This document shows positions 35,589-45,384 of a DNA stretch of 64,000 nucleotides, piece after piece. Position 1 is the stretch's first letter, and the number at the start of each line of letters is the position of its first letter. Position numbers and translations under genes: made by a program. Below the pieces are notes generated by a model. It did no database searches, was not told the origin of the DNA, and saw nothing but the letters and a program-made list of their open reading frames with translations. Source of the stretch: Alistipes communis (GTDB lineage: Bacteria; Bacteroidota; Bacteroidia; Bacteroidales; Rikenellaceae); NCBI RefSeq assembly GCF_006542665.1, contig NZ_AP019735.1, forward strand, positions 744,001-808,000, read 5' to 3'.

Positions 35589-36779
35589 ATGAAGATGAAA
35601 CGAAAAAGCACGGCCGTCCTCGTCGCGGCCCTCGTCGCGGCCTGCGGGCTCTGGTTCGCGCTGCGCCCTTCGAAGCAGACCGGAATCACGTTGGAAACAG
35701 CTGCGACGAGCCGCATCACGATCCGCAACTCCGTCACGGCTACGGGAACGGTGGAACCGGTCACCGAAGTGGAGGTGGGTACGCAGGTATCGGGGATCAT
35801 CGACCGGCTCTACGTCGACTACAACGACGTGGTGAAAGCCGGACAACTCATCGCCGAAATGGACAAGGTGACCCTGCAAGCCGAACTGGAATCGTCGCAG
35901 GCCGAGCTGGCGAGCTGCAAGACCGAATACGAATACCGCATGAAGGAGTACTCGCGCACGCGCACCCTCCACGAGAAGGAGCTGGTAAGCGACGCCGAAT
36001 ACGACGAAGCCCTCTACCTCTACGAGAAGGCGCGCAACGCCTACGAACAGGCCCAGGCCGCCATCGTCAAGGTCAAACGCAATCTGGGCTACGCGACGAT
36101 CACCTCCCCGATCGACGGCGTGGTCATCAGCCGCGCCGTGGAGGAGGGGCAGACCGTGGCGGCGGGCTTCGAGACGCCGACGCTCTTCACCATCGCCAAC
36201 GACCTGACGCAGATGCAGGTCGTGGCCGATGTCGACGAAGCCGACATCGGGCAGGTATCCGACGGACAGCGGGTGGAGTTCACCGTCGACGCCTACCCCG
36301 ACGACACCTTCGAGGGGGTGGTGGAGCAGGTCCGCCTCGAAGCGACGACCGAATCGAGCGTCGTGACCTACGAGGTGGTCATCACGGCCTACAACCCCGA
36401 ACTGAAACTCAAACCGGGGCTGACGGCCAACGTGACGATCTTCACGCTCGAAAAGGACGATGCGCTGGCCGTCCCGACCAAAGCCCTGCGGTTCGTCCCC
36501 GACGGGGAGCTGCTCGCGGCGCTCGGCCTGCATGCCGAAGCCGCCGCAGAGGCCGAACCAAGCAAACGGGAGCTGTGGGTAAAACAAGGGACGACGCTCG
36601 TACCGCGGTACGTGACCGCCGGCTCGGCCAGCGGCGAACTGACCGAGATCGTCGACGGGCTGAACGACGGCGAGGAGGTGGCCGTCTGCCTGACGGCGGA
36701 GCGGACGGAGCCCGAAGCCGCCGCCGAACGGAGTCCCTTCATGCCTGCCCCTCCGGGCGGCGACAAAAAGAAGAAATAA
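35589..36779 (+). CDS. MacA-type periplasmic adaptor (membrane fusion protein)
   Basis: This 396-residue protein has one N-terminal membrane anchor (about 6-22), a biotinyl-lipoyl half-motif (GTQVSGIIDRLYVDYNDVVKAGQLIAEMD, about 57-88), a coiled-coil hairpin (about 90-160), the second lipoyl half (ATITSPIDGVVISRAVEEGQTV) and beta-barrel domains. It bridges the MacB-like ABC transporter and TolC. It is encoded 46 bases after tolC and 4 bases before the ATPase gene, so the three are translationally close. The low-complexity Ala/Glu-rich stretch at about 315-325 is unusual but does not break a domain. Confidence 0.92.
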   Translation: MKMKRKSTAVLVAALVAACGLWFALRPSKQTGITLETAATSRITIRNSVTATGTVEPVTEVEVGTQVSGIIDRLYVDYNDVVKAGQLIAEMDKVTLQAELESSQAELASCKTEYEYRMKEYSRTRTLHEKELVSDAEYDEALYLYEKARNAYEQAQAAIVKVKRNLGYATITSPIDGVVISRAVEEGQTVAAGFETPTLFTIANDLTQMQVVADVDEADIGQVSDGQRVEFTVDAYPDDTFEGVVEQVRLEATTESSVVTYEVVITAYNPELKLKPGLTANVTIFTLEKDDALAVPTKALRFVPDGELLAALGLHAEAAAEAEPSKRELWVKQGTTLVPRYVTAGSASGELTEIVDGLNDGEEVAVCLTAERTEPEAAAERSPFMPAPPGGDKKKK

Positions 36780-36783
36780 ACCC

Positions 36784-37524
36784 ATGAAAGAGATCATCAG
36801 GCTGGACGACATCCGGCGCGATTTCCGGGTGGGAGACGAGACGGTACATGCACTGCGCGGCGTCACCTTCACGATCTGCGAAGGGGAGTTCGTCACGATC
36901 ATGGGTACCTCCGGATCGGGCAAGTCGACGTTGCTCAACACGCTCGGCTGCCTCGACACCCCCTCCGCGGGCGAATATTACCTCGACGGTACGGCGGTGC
37001 GTTCGATGGACAAGAACCAGCGCGCCACGCTGCGCAACCGCAAGATCGGTTTCGTCTTCCAGAACTACAACCTGCTGCCCAAGACGACGGCCATCGAGAA
37101 CGTCGAACTGCCGCTGATGTACAACCCCTCCTGTTCGTCGGCCGAACGGCGCGACCGCGCCGTGGCCGCGCTCAAAGCCGTCGGACTCGGCGACCGGCTG
37201 CTGCACCGCAGCAACCAGATGTCGGGCGGACAGATGCAGCGCGTGGCCATCGCCCGCGCACTGGTAAACGATCCGGCGGTCATTCTGGCCGACGAGGCGA
37301 CGGGGAACCTCGACACGCGGACGAGTTTCGAGGTGCTGGTGCTCTTCCAGCAGCTGCACGCCGCGGGACGCACCATCATCTTCGTCACGCACAACCCCGA
37401 AATCGCACAATACAGCAGCCGCAACATCACCCTGCGCGACGGCCGCGTCACGGGCGACGTGCGCAACGCCGCTATTCTCGACGCGGCCGAGACGCTGGCT
37501 CAGCTGCCCGAACAGGAGGATTGA
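36784..37524 (+). CDS. MacB/LolD-type ABC transporter ATPase
   Basis: This 246-residue ATPase has a complete set of motifs: Walker A GTSGSGKST (41-49), Q-loop FQNYN (about 92-96), signature MSGGQ (146-150), Walker B ILADE (167-171) and the switch His in VTHNPE. It powers the permease encoded next. In this family ATP hydrolysis drives substrate movement from the periplasm or inner membrane through TolC. The ATPase and permease are separate chains, as is usual in Bacteroidetes, not fused as in E. coli MacB. Confidence 0.95.
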   Translation: MKEIIRLDDIRRDFRVGDETVHALRGVTFTICEGEFVTIMGTSGSGKSTLLNTLGCLDTPSAGEYYLDGTAVRSMDKNQRATLRNRKIGFVFQNYNLLPKTTAIENVELPLMYNPSCSSAERRDRAVAALKAVGLGDRLLHRSNQMSGGQMQRVAIARALVNDPAVILADEATGNLDTRTSFEVLVLFQQLHAAGRTIIFVTHNPEIAQYSSRNITLRDGRVTGDVRNAAILDAAETLAQLPEQED

Positions 37525-37526
37525 AC

Positions 37527-38747
37527 ATGAATTTCACGAATCTCTTCAAAATAGCCGTCAAGGCGCTCGGAAACAACAAACTGCGCGGATTTCTGACGAT
37601 GCTCGGCATCATCATCGGCGTGGCGTCGGTCATCACGATGCTCGCCATCGGGCAGGGATCGAAGCAGAGCATTCAGGCCGAGATCAGCGAAATGGGGTCC
37701 AACATGATCATGATCCATCCGGGCGGCGACATGCGGGGCGGCGTCCGGCTCGACGCCGACGACATGGAGTCGCTCAAACTCAAAGATATGGAGGACATCC
37801 GCGAAAAGACCCGCTACGTCTCCTACGTCTCGCCGGCGGTCAACAGCGCCGGACAAGCGGTCTACGGCGCCAACAACACGCCCACGACGGTCTACGGCGT
37901 GAACCTCGACTACTTGGAGATCCGCCGCTACAAGATCGCCGACGGCGATGCCTTCTCCGAGCAGGAGATCAAGACGGCCGCCAAGGTGTGTCTGGTAGGC
38001 AAGACGGTCGTCGACGAACTCTTTCCCGCCGGCGAGAACCCCGTGGGGCGTGTCATCCGCTTCGGCACGATCCCCTTCCGGATCGTCGGCGTGCTCGAAA
38101 GCAAGGGCTACAACAGCATGGGCATGGACCAGGACGACCTGATCGTGGCCCCCTACACGACGGTGCAGAAGCGCATCCTCGCCATCACGCACTTGCAGGA
38201 GATCGTCTGCTCGTCGCTGAGCGAAGCCTGCACGGACGAGGCGATCGCCGAGATCAGCGACATCCTGCGCACGAACCACCGCCTCAAAGCCACGGACGAC
38301 GACGACTTCTCGATCCGTTCGCAGCAGGAACTCTCGTCGATGCTCACCTCGACGACCGACATGATGACCGTCCTGCTGGCGGCCGTGGCGGGCATCTCGC
38401 TGCTGGTGGGCGGCATCGGCATCATGAACATCATGTACGTCTCCGTGACGGAGCGCACGCGCGAAATCGGCCTGCGGATGTCGATCGGCGCCAAGGGACG
38501 CGACATTCTGGCGCAGTTTCTCATCGAATCGATCCTCATCAGCGTCACGGGCGGCCTGATCGGCGTGGTATTCGGCATCGGGGCCGCCGTGGTGGTCAAT
38601 CTGGCGGCGGCCTTCCCCATCTACATCCAGCCGTGGAGCGTCCTCCTCTCGTTCGCCGTCTGCACGCTGACGGGCGTCTTCTTCGGGTGGTACCCCGCGC
38701 AGAAGGCGGCGATGCTCGACCCGATCGAGGCGATCCGTTATGAATAA
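37527..38747 (+). CDS. MacB-type FtsX-family ABC transporter permease
   Basis: This 406-residue permease has an N-terminal transmembrane helix (about 17-40, GFLTMLGIIIGVASVITMLAIGQGS), a MacB periplasmic core domain (about 45-240, with AGENPVGRVIRFGTIPFRIVGVLESKG) and three C-terminal helices of the FtsX type (about 280-400) ending in GWYPAQKAAMLDPIEAIRYE. The ATG at 37527 lies 3 bases after the ATPase stop. Substrates of such exporters include macrolides, peptides and lipids; none can be chosen from sequence. Confidence 0.94.
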   Translation: MNFTNLFKIAVKALGNNKLRGFLTMLGIIIGVASVITMLAIGQGSKQSIQAEISEMGSNMIMIHPGGDMRGGVRLDADDMESLKLKDMEDIREKTRYVSYVSPAVNSAGQAVYGANNTPTTVYGVNLDYLEIRRYKIADGDAFSEQEIKTAAKVCLVGKTVVDELFPAGENPVGRVIRFGTIPFRIVGVLESKGYNSMGMDQDDLIVAPYTTVQKRILAITHLQEIVCSSLSEACTDEAIAEISDILRTNHRLKATDDDDFSIRSQQELSSMLTSTTDMMTVLLAAVAGISLLVGGIGIMNIMYVSVTERTREIGLRMSIGAKGRDILAQFLIESILISVTGGLIGVVFGIGAAVVVNLAAAFPIYIQPWSVLLSFAVCTLTGVFFGWYPAQKAAMLDPIEAIRYE

Positions 38748-38776
38748 TCGGAAATAATCGTTAATTTTGTTCGGCT

Positions 38777-39823
38777 ATGACCGCTCTGCAATCGAAATAT
38801 TCGGGCTGGCTGATCCACCTGACGGCATGGGCCGTGATCTTCGGGATGCCGCTGTTCGTCACCTCCCCCGACCGGCCGCTGATGACCGGTTCGGAGTACC
38901 TGCGCTTCCTGCTCGTACCGCTCTCGTTCATGGTGGTCTTCTACACGAACTATTTCCTGCTGATCGAACGATACCTCTTCACCCGTCAGACAGGCCGTTT
39001 CCTGGGCGGCAACGCGTTGTTGATCGCCGCGGTGATCGTCGGGCTGCACCTCCTGTTCCGCTACGTGCTGCCGCCCGATGCGCAGCACCCGCCCCTGCCG
39101 CGGCCGTGGCAGGACTCCGTGCGTTTTTTCGCCGGAAACGCCGCGCTCTACCTGCTGGTGGTGGGTGCGGGAGTCGCCATCCGCATGACGGGCGGCTGGT
39201 ACAAGGCCGAAGCAGCCCGGCAGGAGCTGGAACACAGCCGCACGCAGGCCGAACTGCAAAACCTCAAAAGCCAGCTCAACCCCCATTTTCTGTTCAATAC
39301 GCTCAACAACATCTATTCGCTCATCCAGATCGACGCCGACCGCGCGCAGCAGGCCGTCCACGACCTGAGCCGGATGCTGCGCTACGTGCTCTACGAAAGC
39401 AGTTGCCCCACGGTGCCGCTGGCCGCCGAGGTCGAGTTCCTGCGCGACTACATCGAACTGATGCGCATCCGCCTGCCGCGCCACGTGGAAGTCGGAGTCT
39501 CGCTGCCCGAAGAACCGTCGCCGACGCCCGTGGCCCCGCTGCTGTTCATCTCGCTGATCGAGAATGCCTTCAAACACGGCACGAGCAACGACAGACCGTC
39601 GTTCATCCGGATCGACATCCACGAGCGAGGCGGCGAACTGGTCTGCCGCATCCGCAACAGTTGTTTCCCCAAGACGGCTTCGGATCGGAGCGGTTCGGGC
39701 ATCGGGCTGAAAAACCTCTCGAAACGGCTGGAGATGATCTATCCGCAACGCCACACTTTCGAATACGGAGAGCGGGGCGGCACCTACACGGCGTTGCTGC
39801 GCATCAAACTGCACGAACGATGA
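38777..39823 (+). CDS. LytS-like sensor histidine kinase
   Basis: This 348-residue kinase has four transmembrane helices (about 11-30, 41-64, 77-98, 117-137), a short coiled coil and the His_kinase domain of the LytS/YehU type. The phospho-acceptor is His170 in LNPHFLFNTLNNIYSL, and the ATP-binding part includes LIENAFKHGTSND and GSGIGLKNLSKRL. There is no periplasmic sensor domain, so it likely senses a membrane signal. It overlaps the response regulator gene by 4 bases and follows the exporter genes, suggesting control of the exporter. Confidence 0.93.
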   Translation: MTALQSKYSGWLIHLTAWAVIFGMPLFVTSPDRPLMTGSEYLRFLLVPLSFMVVFYTNYFLLIERYLFTRQTGRFLGGNALLIAAVIVGLHLLFRYVLPPDAQHPPLPRPWQDSVRFFAGNAALYLLVVGAGVAIRMTGGWYKAEAARQELEHSRTQAELQNLKSQLNPHFLFNTLNNIYSLIQIDADRAQQAVHDLSRMLRYVLYESSCPTVPLAAEVEFLRDYIELMRIRLPRHVEVGVSLPEEPSPTPVAPLLFISLIENAFKHGTSNDRPSFIRIDIHERGGELVCRIRNSCFPKTASDRSGSGIGLKNLSKRLEMIYPQRHTFEYGERGGTYTALLRIKLHER

Positions 39824-40545
39824 AACTGAACTGCGCGATCATCGACGACGAACCGCTGGCCGTGGAGCTGATGGAGGGATACGTGCGCAAGACACCGTTC
39901 CTGACGCTGTGCGGCTCGTTCGGCAGCGGCTCGGCGGCCTTCGACATGCTGCGCGACCGCCCCGTCGACCTGCTTTTCTGCGACATCCAGATGCCGGGGC
40001 TGAGCGGCATGGAACTTTCGCGGATGCTCCCCGCCGACACGCGCGTGATCTTCACCACGGCTTTCAGTCGCTACGCCGTCGAAGGCTTCCGCGTCAACGC
40101 GGTCGACTACCTGCTCAAACCGATCAGCTATGCCGACTTCCTCGCAGCGGCGAACAAGGCGCTGGCATGGTTCGAACTGAAAAACCGCGCCGAAACGCCC
40201 CCGCCGGCCGCAGCTCCGCAAAGCCTCTTCGTCAAGACCGAATACCGGCTGCGGCAGATCGGATTCGACAGCATCCTCTACATCGAGGGGCTGAAAGACT
40301 ACGTGAAGATCCACGTCGAGGAGGAGACGCATCCCGTGCTCACGCTGACCAGTCTCAAATCGCTGGAAGAACAGCTGCCCGCCGACCGGTTCGTCCGCGT
40401 CCACCGCTCCTTCATCGTGCAGCCTTCGAAGATCCGCTCGATCGAACGCAACCGCATCGTCTTCGGCAAGGAGTACATTCCCGTCTCGGAGAACTACCGG
40501 CAGGCGTTCTTCGACTTTCTGGCCGAACACTCGCTGCTCTTCTGA
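39820..40545 (+). CDS. LytTR-family response regulator
   Basis: This 241-residue regulator has a receiver domain (about 1-120) with acidic residues in IIDDEP, phospho-acceptor Asp55 in FCDIQMPG, and Lys in YLLKPI, followed by a LytTR DNA-binding domain (about 138-240, FVKTEYRLRQIGFDSILYIEGLKDYVKIHVE and LPADRFVRVHRSFIVQ). It is coupled to the kinase gene by an ATGA overlap. Its likely target is the operon promoter upstream of the TolC-like gene. Confidence 0.94.
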   Translation: MKLNCAIIDDEPLAVELMEGYVRKTPFLTLCGSFGSGSAAFDMLRDRPVDLLFCDIQMPGLSGMELSRMLPADTRVIFTTAFSRYAVEGFRVNAVDYLLKPISYADFLAAANKALAWFELKNRAETPPPAAAPQSLFVKTEYRLRQIGFDSILYIEGLKDYVKIHVEEETHPVLTLTSLKSLEEQLPADRFVRVHRSFIVQPSKIRSIERNRIVFGKEYIPVSENYRQAFFDFLAEHSLLF

Positions 40546-40588
40546 TCTCCGCACGGCATGCAATCGGCAGACCCGCCGCTCGACAAGC

Positions 40589-41581
40589 CTACCGCTCCAT
40601 CCGCTCCGCCTCGCGGTCGCGGATCGCGCGCAGCTCCTCCCGTCCGACGGGAAGACCGACGAAATCGGCCGGATAATCGGTTTCGATAATATCCGGTTCG
40701 GAGAGGAGCGTGCGCAGGTACTCCACACGCCGGTCGCGGCGATCCTTCACCCGATCGGCCGATCCCGTGACAGAGACGATCACCATCACGCCGCGGTCGT
40801 GGAGCTTTTCGTAGATCTCCGTCATGGCGGGATCCATCGCCTTGCGGCTCGCGGCGATGAGGTAGCTCCACGGAATCCCGCTCCGCTCGAAAGCCCGAAA
40901 CTGCTCGGGCGTACTGATCTCGATGCAGAACATTGCGTTGCGCACCCCCGCATTCCAATAGTACAGCGCCTCGTCGAGCGAGCGGACGCTCAGGAAGATG
41001 TTGTGGTATTCCGACCATGCGCCGCCCGGCAACAACTGCTCGACGTAATAATCCAGCGCCCGCCGTCTCTCCGCCTCACCGACGCCCTTCGTGTTGATAT
41101 ACTTGTTGTCGAAATTGAACGCCACCTTGTCTTTCCCCCATTCGAGCACCTCGGCGAGCGTCGGAATGCGGTAGTCGGTCACGTTTCCGTCGCGGTCGAC
41201 CAGCCGGAACCGCTGCAACTCCTCGTAGGTGTAGTCGGCCACGCGCCCCTTGCCGTCGGTCGTGCGGTCGATCGTCAGGTCGTGCATGAGCACCATCACG
41301 CTGTCCTTCGTGAAGCTGAAATCGATCTCGAAGAAGGTCGGCATCATCGACAGCGTCTTCTCGCACGAAGCGATGCAGTTCTCGGGATACCCCTCCTGCA
41401 TACCGCCCCGATGGGCGCTGATGATGATGTCCCGCCCGGGGACATAGCGGAAATAGGACTGGAACTCCTCGAACGAGGCGATCTTCACCGCGTGGTCTTC
41501 GCCCGCGACCGGATAACCGGCCTGCCGGCCGCCGCAGGAGAGCATCGTCGCCGCGGCGAGTATCGTCAAATAGCGTTTCAT
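40589..41581 (-). CDS. Glycerophosphodiester phosphodiesterase lipoprotein
   Basis: This 330-residue lipoprotein (lipobox MLSC) has a GDPD TIM barrel. The catalytic HRGG (about 55-58), ENC, the acidic pair in FFEIDFSFTKD, and the catalytic His in LMHDLTIDRTTDGKG are all present. The C-terminal part contains PDIIETDYPADF as expected. It hydrolyses glycerophosphodiesters or related phosphodiesters in the periplasm. It is encoded downstream of mtlD with a 40-base gap and convergent with the response regulator gene, only 43 bases away with no clear terminator. Confidence 0.92.
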   Translation of the reverse strand: MKRYLTILAAATMLSCGGRQAGYPVAGEDHAVKIASFEEFQSYFRYVPGRDIIISAHRGGMQEGYPENCIASCEKTLSMMPTFFEIDFSFTKDSVMVLMHDLTIDRTTDGKGRVADYTYEELQRFRLVDRDGNVTDYRIPTLAEVLEWGKDKVAFNFDNKYINTKGVGEAERRRALDYYVEQLLPGGAWSEYHNIFLSVRSLDEALYYWNAGVRNAMFCIEISTPEQFRAFERSGIPWSYLIAASRKAMDPAMTEIYEKLHDRGVMVIVSVTGSADRVKDRRDRRVEYLRTLLSEPDIIETDYPADFVGLPVGREELRAIRDREAERMER

Positions 41582-41621
41582 CGGTTGTATTCGTTACGAA
41601 AAATTACATGCGACCCGTCCG

Positions 41622-42779
41622 TCACGCCCCGACGGCCGACGGCACCCGCGCATAAGCGTCGACCAGCGCCGCCACGAGCCTGTCGTCGTCGATGCCGGTA
41701 ATCCGCCGCACGGCAGCCGGCAGACCGATCCGGGCGATCGTCTCCCTGATCTCGGCACACTGCCCGTCGGCCGGATCGTCGAAATGCAGCGCTGCGGCGG
41801 CCGCGAGCGCCAGCTTGTCCACGGCAAGCCCGTAGCCCGCCGCCAGCGTGATCGGATAGGAGAAATAGAGCGGTGCGGAGAGCTTGCGGGCGGGATCGTG
41901 CCCCACGCGGGCTACCGTATCGCGCAGCCACGGATTGCGGAACCTCCGCAGCACGGAGTCGATGTAGGCGGCGTGCTGCGCCCTGCCGAAACCGAACTTG
42001 CGGATCAGCGCCTCCCCGCTCTGCCGCATCGCACCTCGCACCAGCCCGAAAATCCGCTCGTCGGCGAGCGCCTCGGCGATGGTGACATACCCTTTGAGAT
42101 GTCCCAGATAGGCCGTCGCGCAGTGTCCCGTGTTCAGCGTGAAGAGCTTGCGTTCGATGTGCGCCTCCAACTCGTCGGTCAGGTGCATTCCCGACAGTTG
42201 CGGCGGTTCGCCCACCCACGCGCTCCGCTCGACGTTCCATTCGTGAAACGCCTCGGCGGCCACGTCCAGCGGTTCGGGAAAGGCGACGGGCGGCACGATG
42301 CGGTCGACCGAACAGTCGGCGAATCCGACCGTGCGCTCCGCCCATGCGGCCGTCGGCGCATCCAGCGCCTCGTATACGGACGCTTTGAGGCGCGAGGTCG
42401 CACGCACGCCGTTCTCGCAGGCGACGACGTTGAGCGGCGCAGCGACTCCGGCCGCTTTACGCGCCCGCAACCCTGCGGCGATGACCGGTGCGACCCGAGG
42501 CAGGACACCCAGCCCGACGGCCGTCGTCACCAGATCGGCGTCGACCAGCCGCCGTACCGCCTCCCCGCTGTCCGCCCGCACGGCCGACACGCCGGCGATC
42601 CGCAGCTCGGCGCAGATTTCGTCCGTCACATGGACCGTATAGCCCCGCCGCCGGTTGATCTCGTCCACCAGCTGCGGATCCGCCTCCGCGAAACAGACCT
42701 CGTATCCGGCCTGCGACAGCAGGGCGCCGATAAAACCGCGGCCGATCTTGCCGGCCCCGAAATGAATGGCTCTCTTCAT
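41622..42779 (-). CDS. mtlD: Mannitol-1-phosphate 5-dehydrogenase
   Basis: This 385-residue cytosolic enzyme is collinear with E. coli MtlD (382 residues). It converts mannitol 1-phosphate to fructose 6-phosphate with NAD. It shares HFGAGKIGRGFIGALL at the N-terminus (Rossmann), DLVTTAVGLGVL, ACENGVR, VDRIVPP and the catalytic ERKLFTLNTGH block. An extension 36 codons upstream in frame is rejected because MKRAIHFGAGKIGRG is the family start. No mannitol PTS gene is seen nearby, so the phosphorylated polyol probably arises from another source, for example from a phosphodiester released by the adjacent GDPD enzymes (inference). Confidence 0.93.
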   Translation of the reverse strand: MKRAIHFGAGKIGRGFIGALLSQAGYEVCFAEADPQLVDEINRRRGYTVHVTDEICAELRIAGVSAVRADSGEAVRRLVDADLVTTAVGLGVLPRVAPVIAAGLRARKAAGVAAPLNVVACENGVRATSRLKASVYEALDAPTAAWAERTVGFADCSVDRIVPPVAFPEPLDVAAEAFHEWNVERSAWVGEPPQLSGMHLTDELEAHIERKLFTLNTGHCATAYLGHLKGYVTIAEALADERIFGLVRGAMRQSGEALIRKFGFGRAQHAAYIDSVLRRFRNPWLRDTVARVGHDPARKLSAPLYFSYPITLAAGYGLAVDKLALAAAAALHFDDPADGQCAEIRETIARIGLPAAVRRITGIDDDRLVAALVDAYARVPSAVGA

Positions 42780-42902
42780 GATCGTCGTTCGTTTTCGGCA
42801 GTCGCTTCCCCGTACCGGACTCCGCCTTCGCGGAACGGAGCGGAGGACTGCATTTTCAGAAAAGAATAGGGAACCGGAGTCCCCCATTCGCGTATTTTCG
42901 AA

Positions 42903-45266
42903 TCACTTCGCAGTCGAAACGCAGGTGATCGCTCCCTGCTCGACGACCAGCTTGGAAGCCGCATCCTGCAACGCACCGTAGAGATAGTTGTCGGCCGGCA
43001 CCGTCGTCGTGAAATCGATCGTCCTGGTCTGCCCCTCGGCGTTTATCGTCCGCGTCAGCTTGCCGTAGATCTTCACCGATTCGACCGTTACCTCGATCTT
43101 CGACTTGATGCGTCCGACCAGAATGCCCGCGCAGCTGCTGTTCTCGTGCGCCGGATCGGCAGTCGTACCCTTGTCGCCGTCGTAATTGTAGAGCGTCGTC
43201 GACACCACGTCGGCATCCAGCGCGCAGTCGGTGATCGTGAAGGCGAGCGTCGCCCATCCGAACAGACCTCCGGTATGGGCGAGAAGATTCTCCCTGCCGG
43301 TGTTGTTGAGCACGTCGCCGAAGTTGCGGCAGCCGGTCGCATCGTGCGCGATCATGCCGCTGATACCGCCGATCGAGAACTCCGATGCGCCCTTGCCGCC
43401 GCCCCGGGCCTCGACCTTGCCGTAGTTGGTATTCCCCTCGAAGACCGCCGTACCGCCGCAGATACCGCCCATGCGGGCCTGACCGGTCTTCGCCTTGTCC
43501 GACACGGGGGCATCGGCCAGAACGTCGCCCCGGTTCTCGCAGTTGCGGATCGTGTTGGGCGTATCGCGGTTCTCGCCGTTGGCGTAGGCCGCGATGCCGC
43601 CCAGCAGGTTGTTGGCCGCCTGCGCGGTCGCCAGCGTGACGGGGGCCTCGTTGCGGCAGTCCTCCACGACATACCCCTTTCCGATATCGAGCCGTCCCAA
43701 TACGCCGCCCACATAGACGGCCTTGGCCGCCGACACCTCGTCCGAGTAACGGATCTCGCCCTTGTTGACGCATCCCGTAACGTCCGAGTAGGCCCAGCCG
43801 CCGACACCGGCCACGGCCGCAGCGTCGCCCGGCGTCTTGCGGCGGACGGTGATCCGCCCCTCGTTGGTATTGTCCGCGATGACGTTGCCGGCAGCTCCCT
43901 GACCGAAGATTCCGCCGATCACGGTCGTACCGCTCGCATCGACGTTCATCGCGATGCCGGCCGTATTCGTACACCCCACGATCTGCGCCTTCTCGCCCAG
44001 CTTGCCGGCGACGGCACCCAGCGTCACCTTGGCCGTCGCGGTCGTCGTGAACGAGCCTGCTACCCGCAGGTTCTTCACCGTACCGTCGAGCGTGGCGAAG
44101 ATTCCCGCCTGTTCGTCGCTGCCCGAATAGTTCACCGTGAGCGTCTTGCCGTTGCCGTCGAACACACCCGCGAATCCGGCGATCGGCGTCCATGCCTCCG
44201 ACACCGCGATGTCGGTGTGCAGGACGACCTCGCCCGCCGCGTTTTGGAAACGTTCGGCCGTGGGATCGACCGCCACTTCGGCCGCGAAGGCCCGCAGGTC
44301 GGCCTCGGAGCGGATGCCGTCGTAGACCTTCGTCGCGGCCTCGACCTTTTCGATCAGCCATGCGGGATAGTTCGTGCAGAGCGCCTTGAAACGCCCGGCC
44401 GCCGAGCAGTAGTAGTCGACCGCTTCGGTCGTATAGACGGCATTGCCGTCGCCCGCCTGCCGGTCGACGTTGAAGACGCTCAGCGCCACGCCCTCCTTTT
44501 CGAACTCTTCGAGCGTCCGCGTACCCTTACCTCCCGCCTCGGCCGACATGTAGCTCGCCGCCGAGAGGTTGGCCCAGGAATACCCCAGTCCGACGTATTC
44601 GCCGGCCGGGCGGTTGCTCATCCAGCCGATCGGTATGCCGGCCGCCTTGGCATAGGCGAATGCCGACTTCATCACGGTAGTGTTTCCGGTGCAGATGAAC
44701 TCCACGAAATGTTTCGCCCCCATCTCCGTCGCGATCTCGCACGAACGGCGCGCGGCGTTGATCGCATACTCGGTCAGCGTCGAGGGATAGGTGATGTTCT
44801 TGATGTCGAGCCACAACCGCGTGGGGCATCCCTCCTTCATCACCTCGCCGAGGAAATCTTCCAGCGAGGGCAGCTGTTCGCCGTTGGAGAGTCCGCCTCC
44901 CGCGCGCAGTTCAGCCAGCGTATGCTCCCACGGGTGCATCCCGTTGATCTGGCACTTGCCGTCGGCATGGGCCACGACGACGTTGTCGTCCTTCGTCCAG
45001 TAGATGTCGCACTCCGAGCCGTAGCATCCCTGCCCGATGGCATAGCGGAGCGAAGCCAGCGAATTGTCCGGCGCCTTGCACTCGGTCGCGCCGCCGCGGT
45101 GGGCGACGATGTTATTGGTACACGCGGCTGGCTTCAACAAGCCGTCGTCGACCTCTTCGTCGGGATTGGGAATCTGGCTCCAATCGGGCTGCGCGGGCCA
45201 CTCGTCGTCGGTGCAGGCGAAAAGCAGGAGCGCGGCCGCAGTCAGTGAAAATATCTTTTTCAACAT
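42903..45266 (-). CDS. GDPD lipoprotein with beta-helix-like repeat tail (locus 3)
   Basis: This 787-residue lipoprotein (lipobox LLFAC, Cys18) has a GDPD barrel (about 50-315, with VAHRGGATECKAPDNS, SECDIYWTKDDNVVVAH) followed by about 450 residues of repeats rich in Gly and Asn (GCTNTAGIAMNVDASG, ENRGDVLADAP, GCRNFGDVLNN), which resemble GLUG/parallel beta-helix repeats, and a short C-terminal beta domain. The repeat tail probably binds a polymer while the barrel cleaves phosphodiester bonds at the surface. The HRGG motif departs after Gly-Gly with Ala-Thr-Glu-Cys, but the key His and Arg are kept. Confidence 0.87.
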   Translation of the reverse strand: MLKKIFSLTAAALLLFACTDDEWPAQPDWSQIPNPDEEVDDGLLKPAACTNNIVAHRGGATECKAPDNSLASLRYAIGQGCYGSECDIYWTKDDNVVVAHADGKCQINGMHPWEHTLAELRAGGGLSNGEQLPSLEDFLGEVMKEGCPTRLWLDIKNITYPSTLTEYAINAARRSCEIATEMGAKHFVEFICTGNTTVMKSAFAYAKAAGIPIGWMSNRPAGEYVGLGYSWANLSAASYMSAEAGGKGTRTLEEFEKEGVALSVFNVDRQAGDGNAVYTTEAVDYYCSAAGRFKALCTNYPAWLIEKVEAATKVYDGIRSEADLRAFAAEVAVDPTAERFQNAAGEVVLHTDIAVSEAWTPIAGFAGVFDGNGKTLTVNYSGSDEQAGIFATLDGTVKNLRVAGSFTTTATAKVTLGAVAGKLGEKAQIVGCTNTAGIAMNVDASGTTVIGGIFGQGAAGNVIADNTNEGRITVRRKTPGDAAAVAGVGGWAYSDVTGCVNKGEIRYSDEVSAAKAVYVGGVLGRLDIGKGYVVEDCRNEAPVTLATAQAANNLLGGIAAYANGENRDTPNTIRNCENRGDVLADAPVSDKAKTGQARMGGICGGTAVFEGNTNYGKVEARGGGKGASEFSIGGISGMIAHDATGCRNFGDVLNNTGRENLLAHTGGLFGWATLAFTITDCALDADVVSTTLYNYDGDKGTTADPAHENSSCAGILVGRIKSKIEVTVESVKIYGKLTRTINAEGQTRTIDFTTTVPADNYLYGALQDAASKLVVEQGAITCVSTAK

Positions 45267-45384
45267 GGTTTTCGTTTTTTGAACATGCTATTCGTTTGCG
45301 ATCGTTTCGCCGCCGCTCCGTACCCCCGATCCATCCGCAAAGGGAGAATCGGGGGCCGGACGGACGACGCAGAGAGATCGGACA

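Noticed and set aside
38762..38769. TAATTTTG as promoter of the LytS kinase gene
   Set aside because: It ends 7 bases before the ATG, leaving no room for a leader, and no -33 box is present. The gene is more simply read from the exporter operon.
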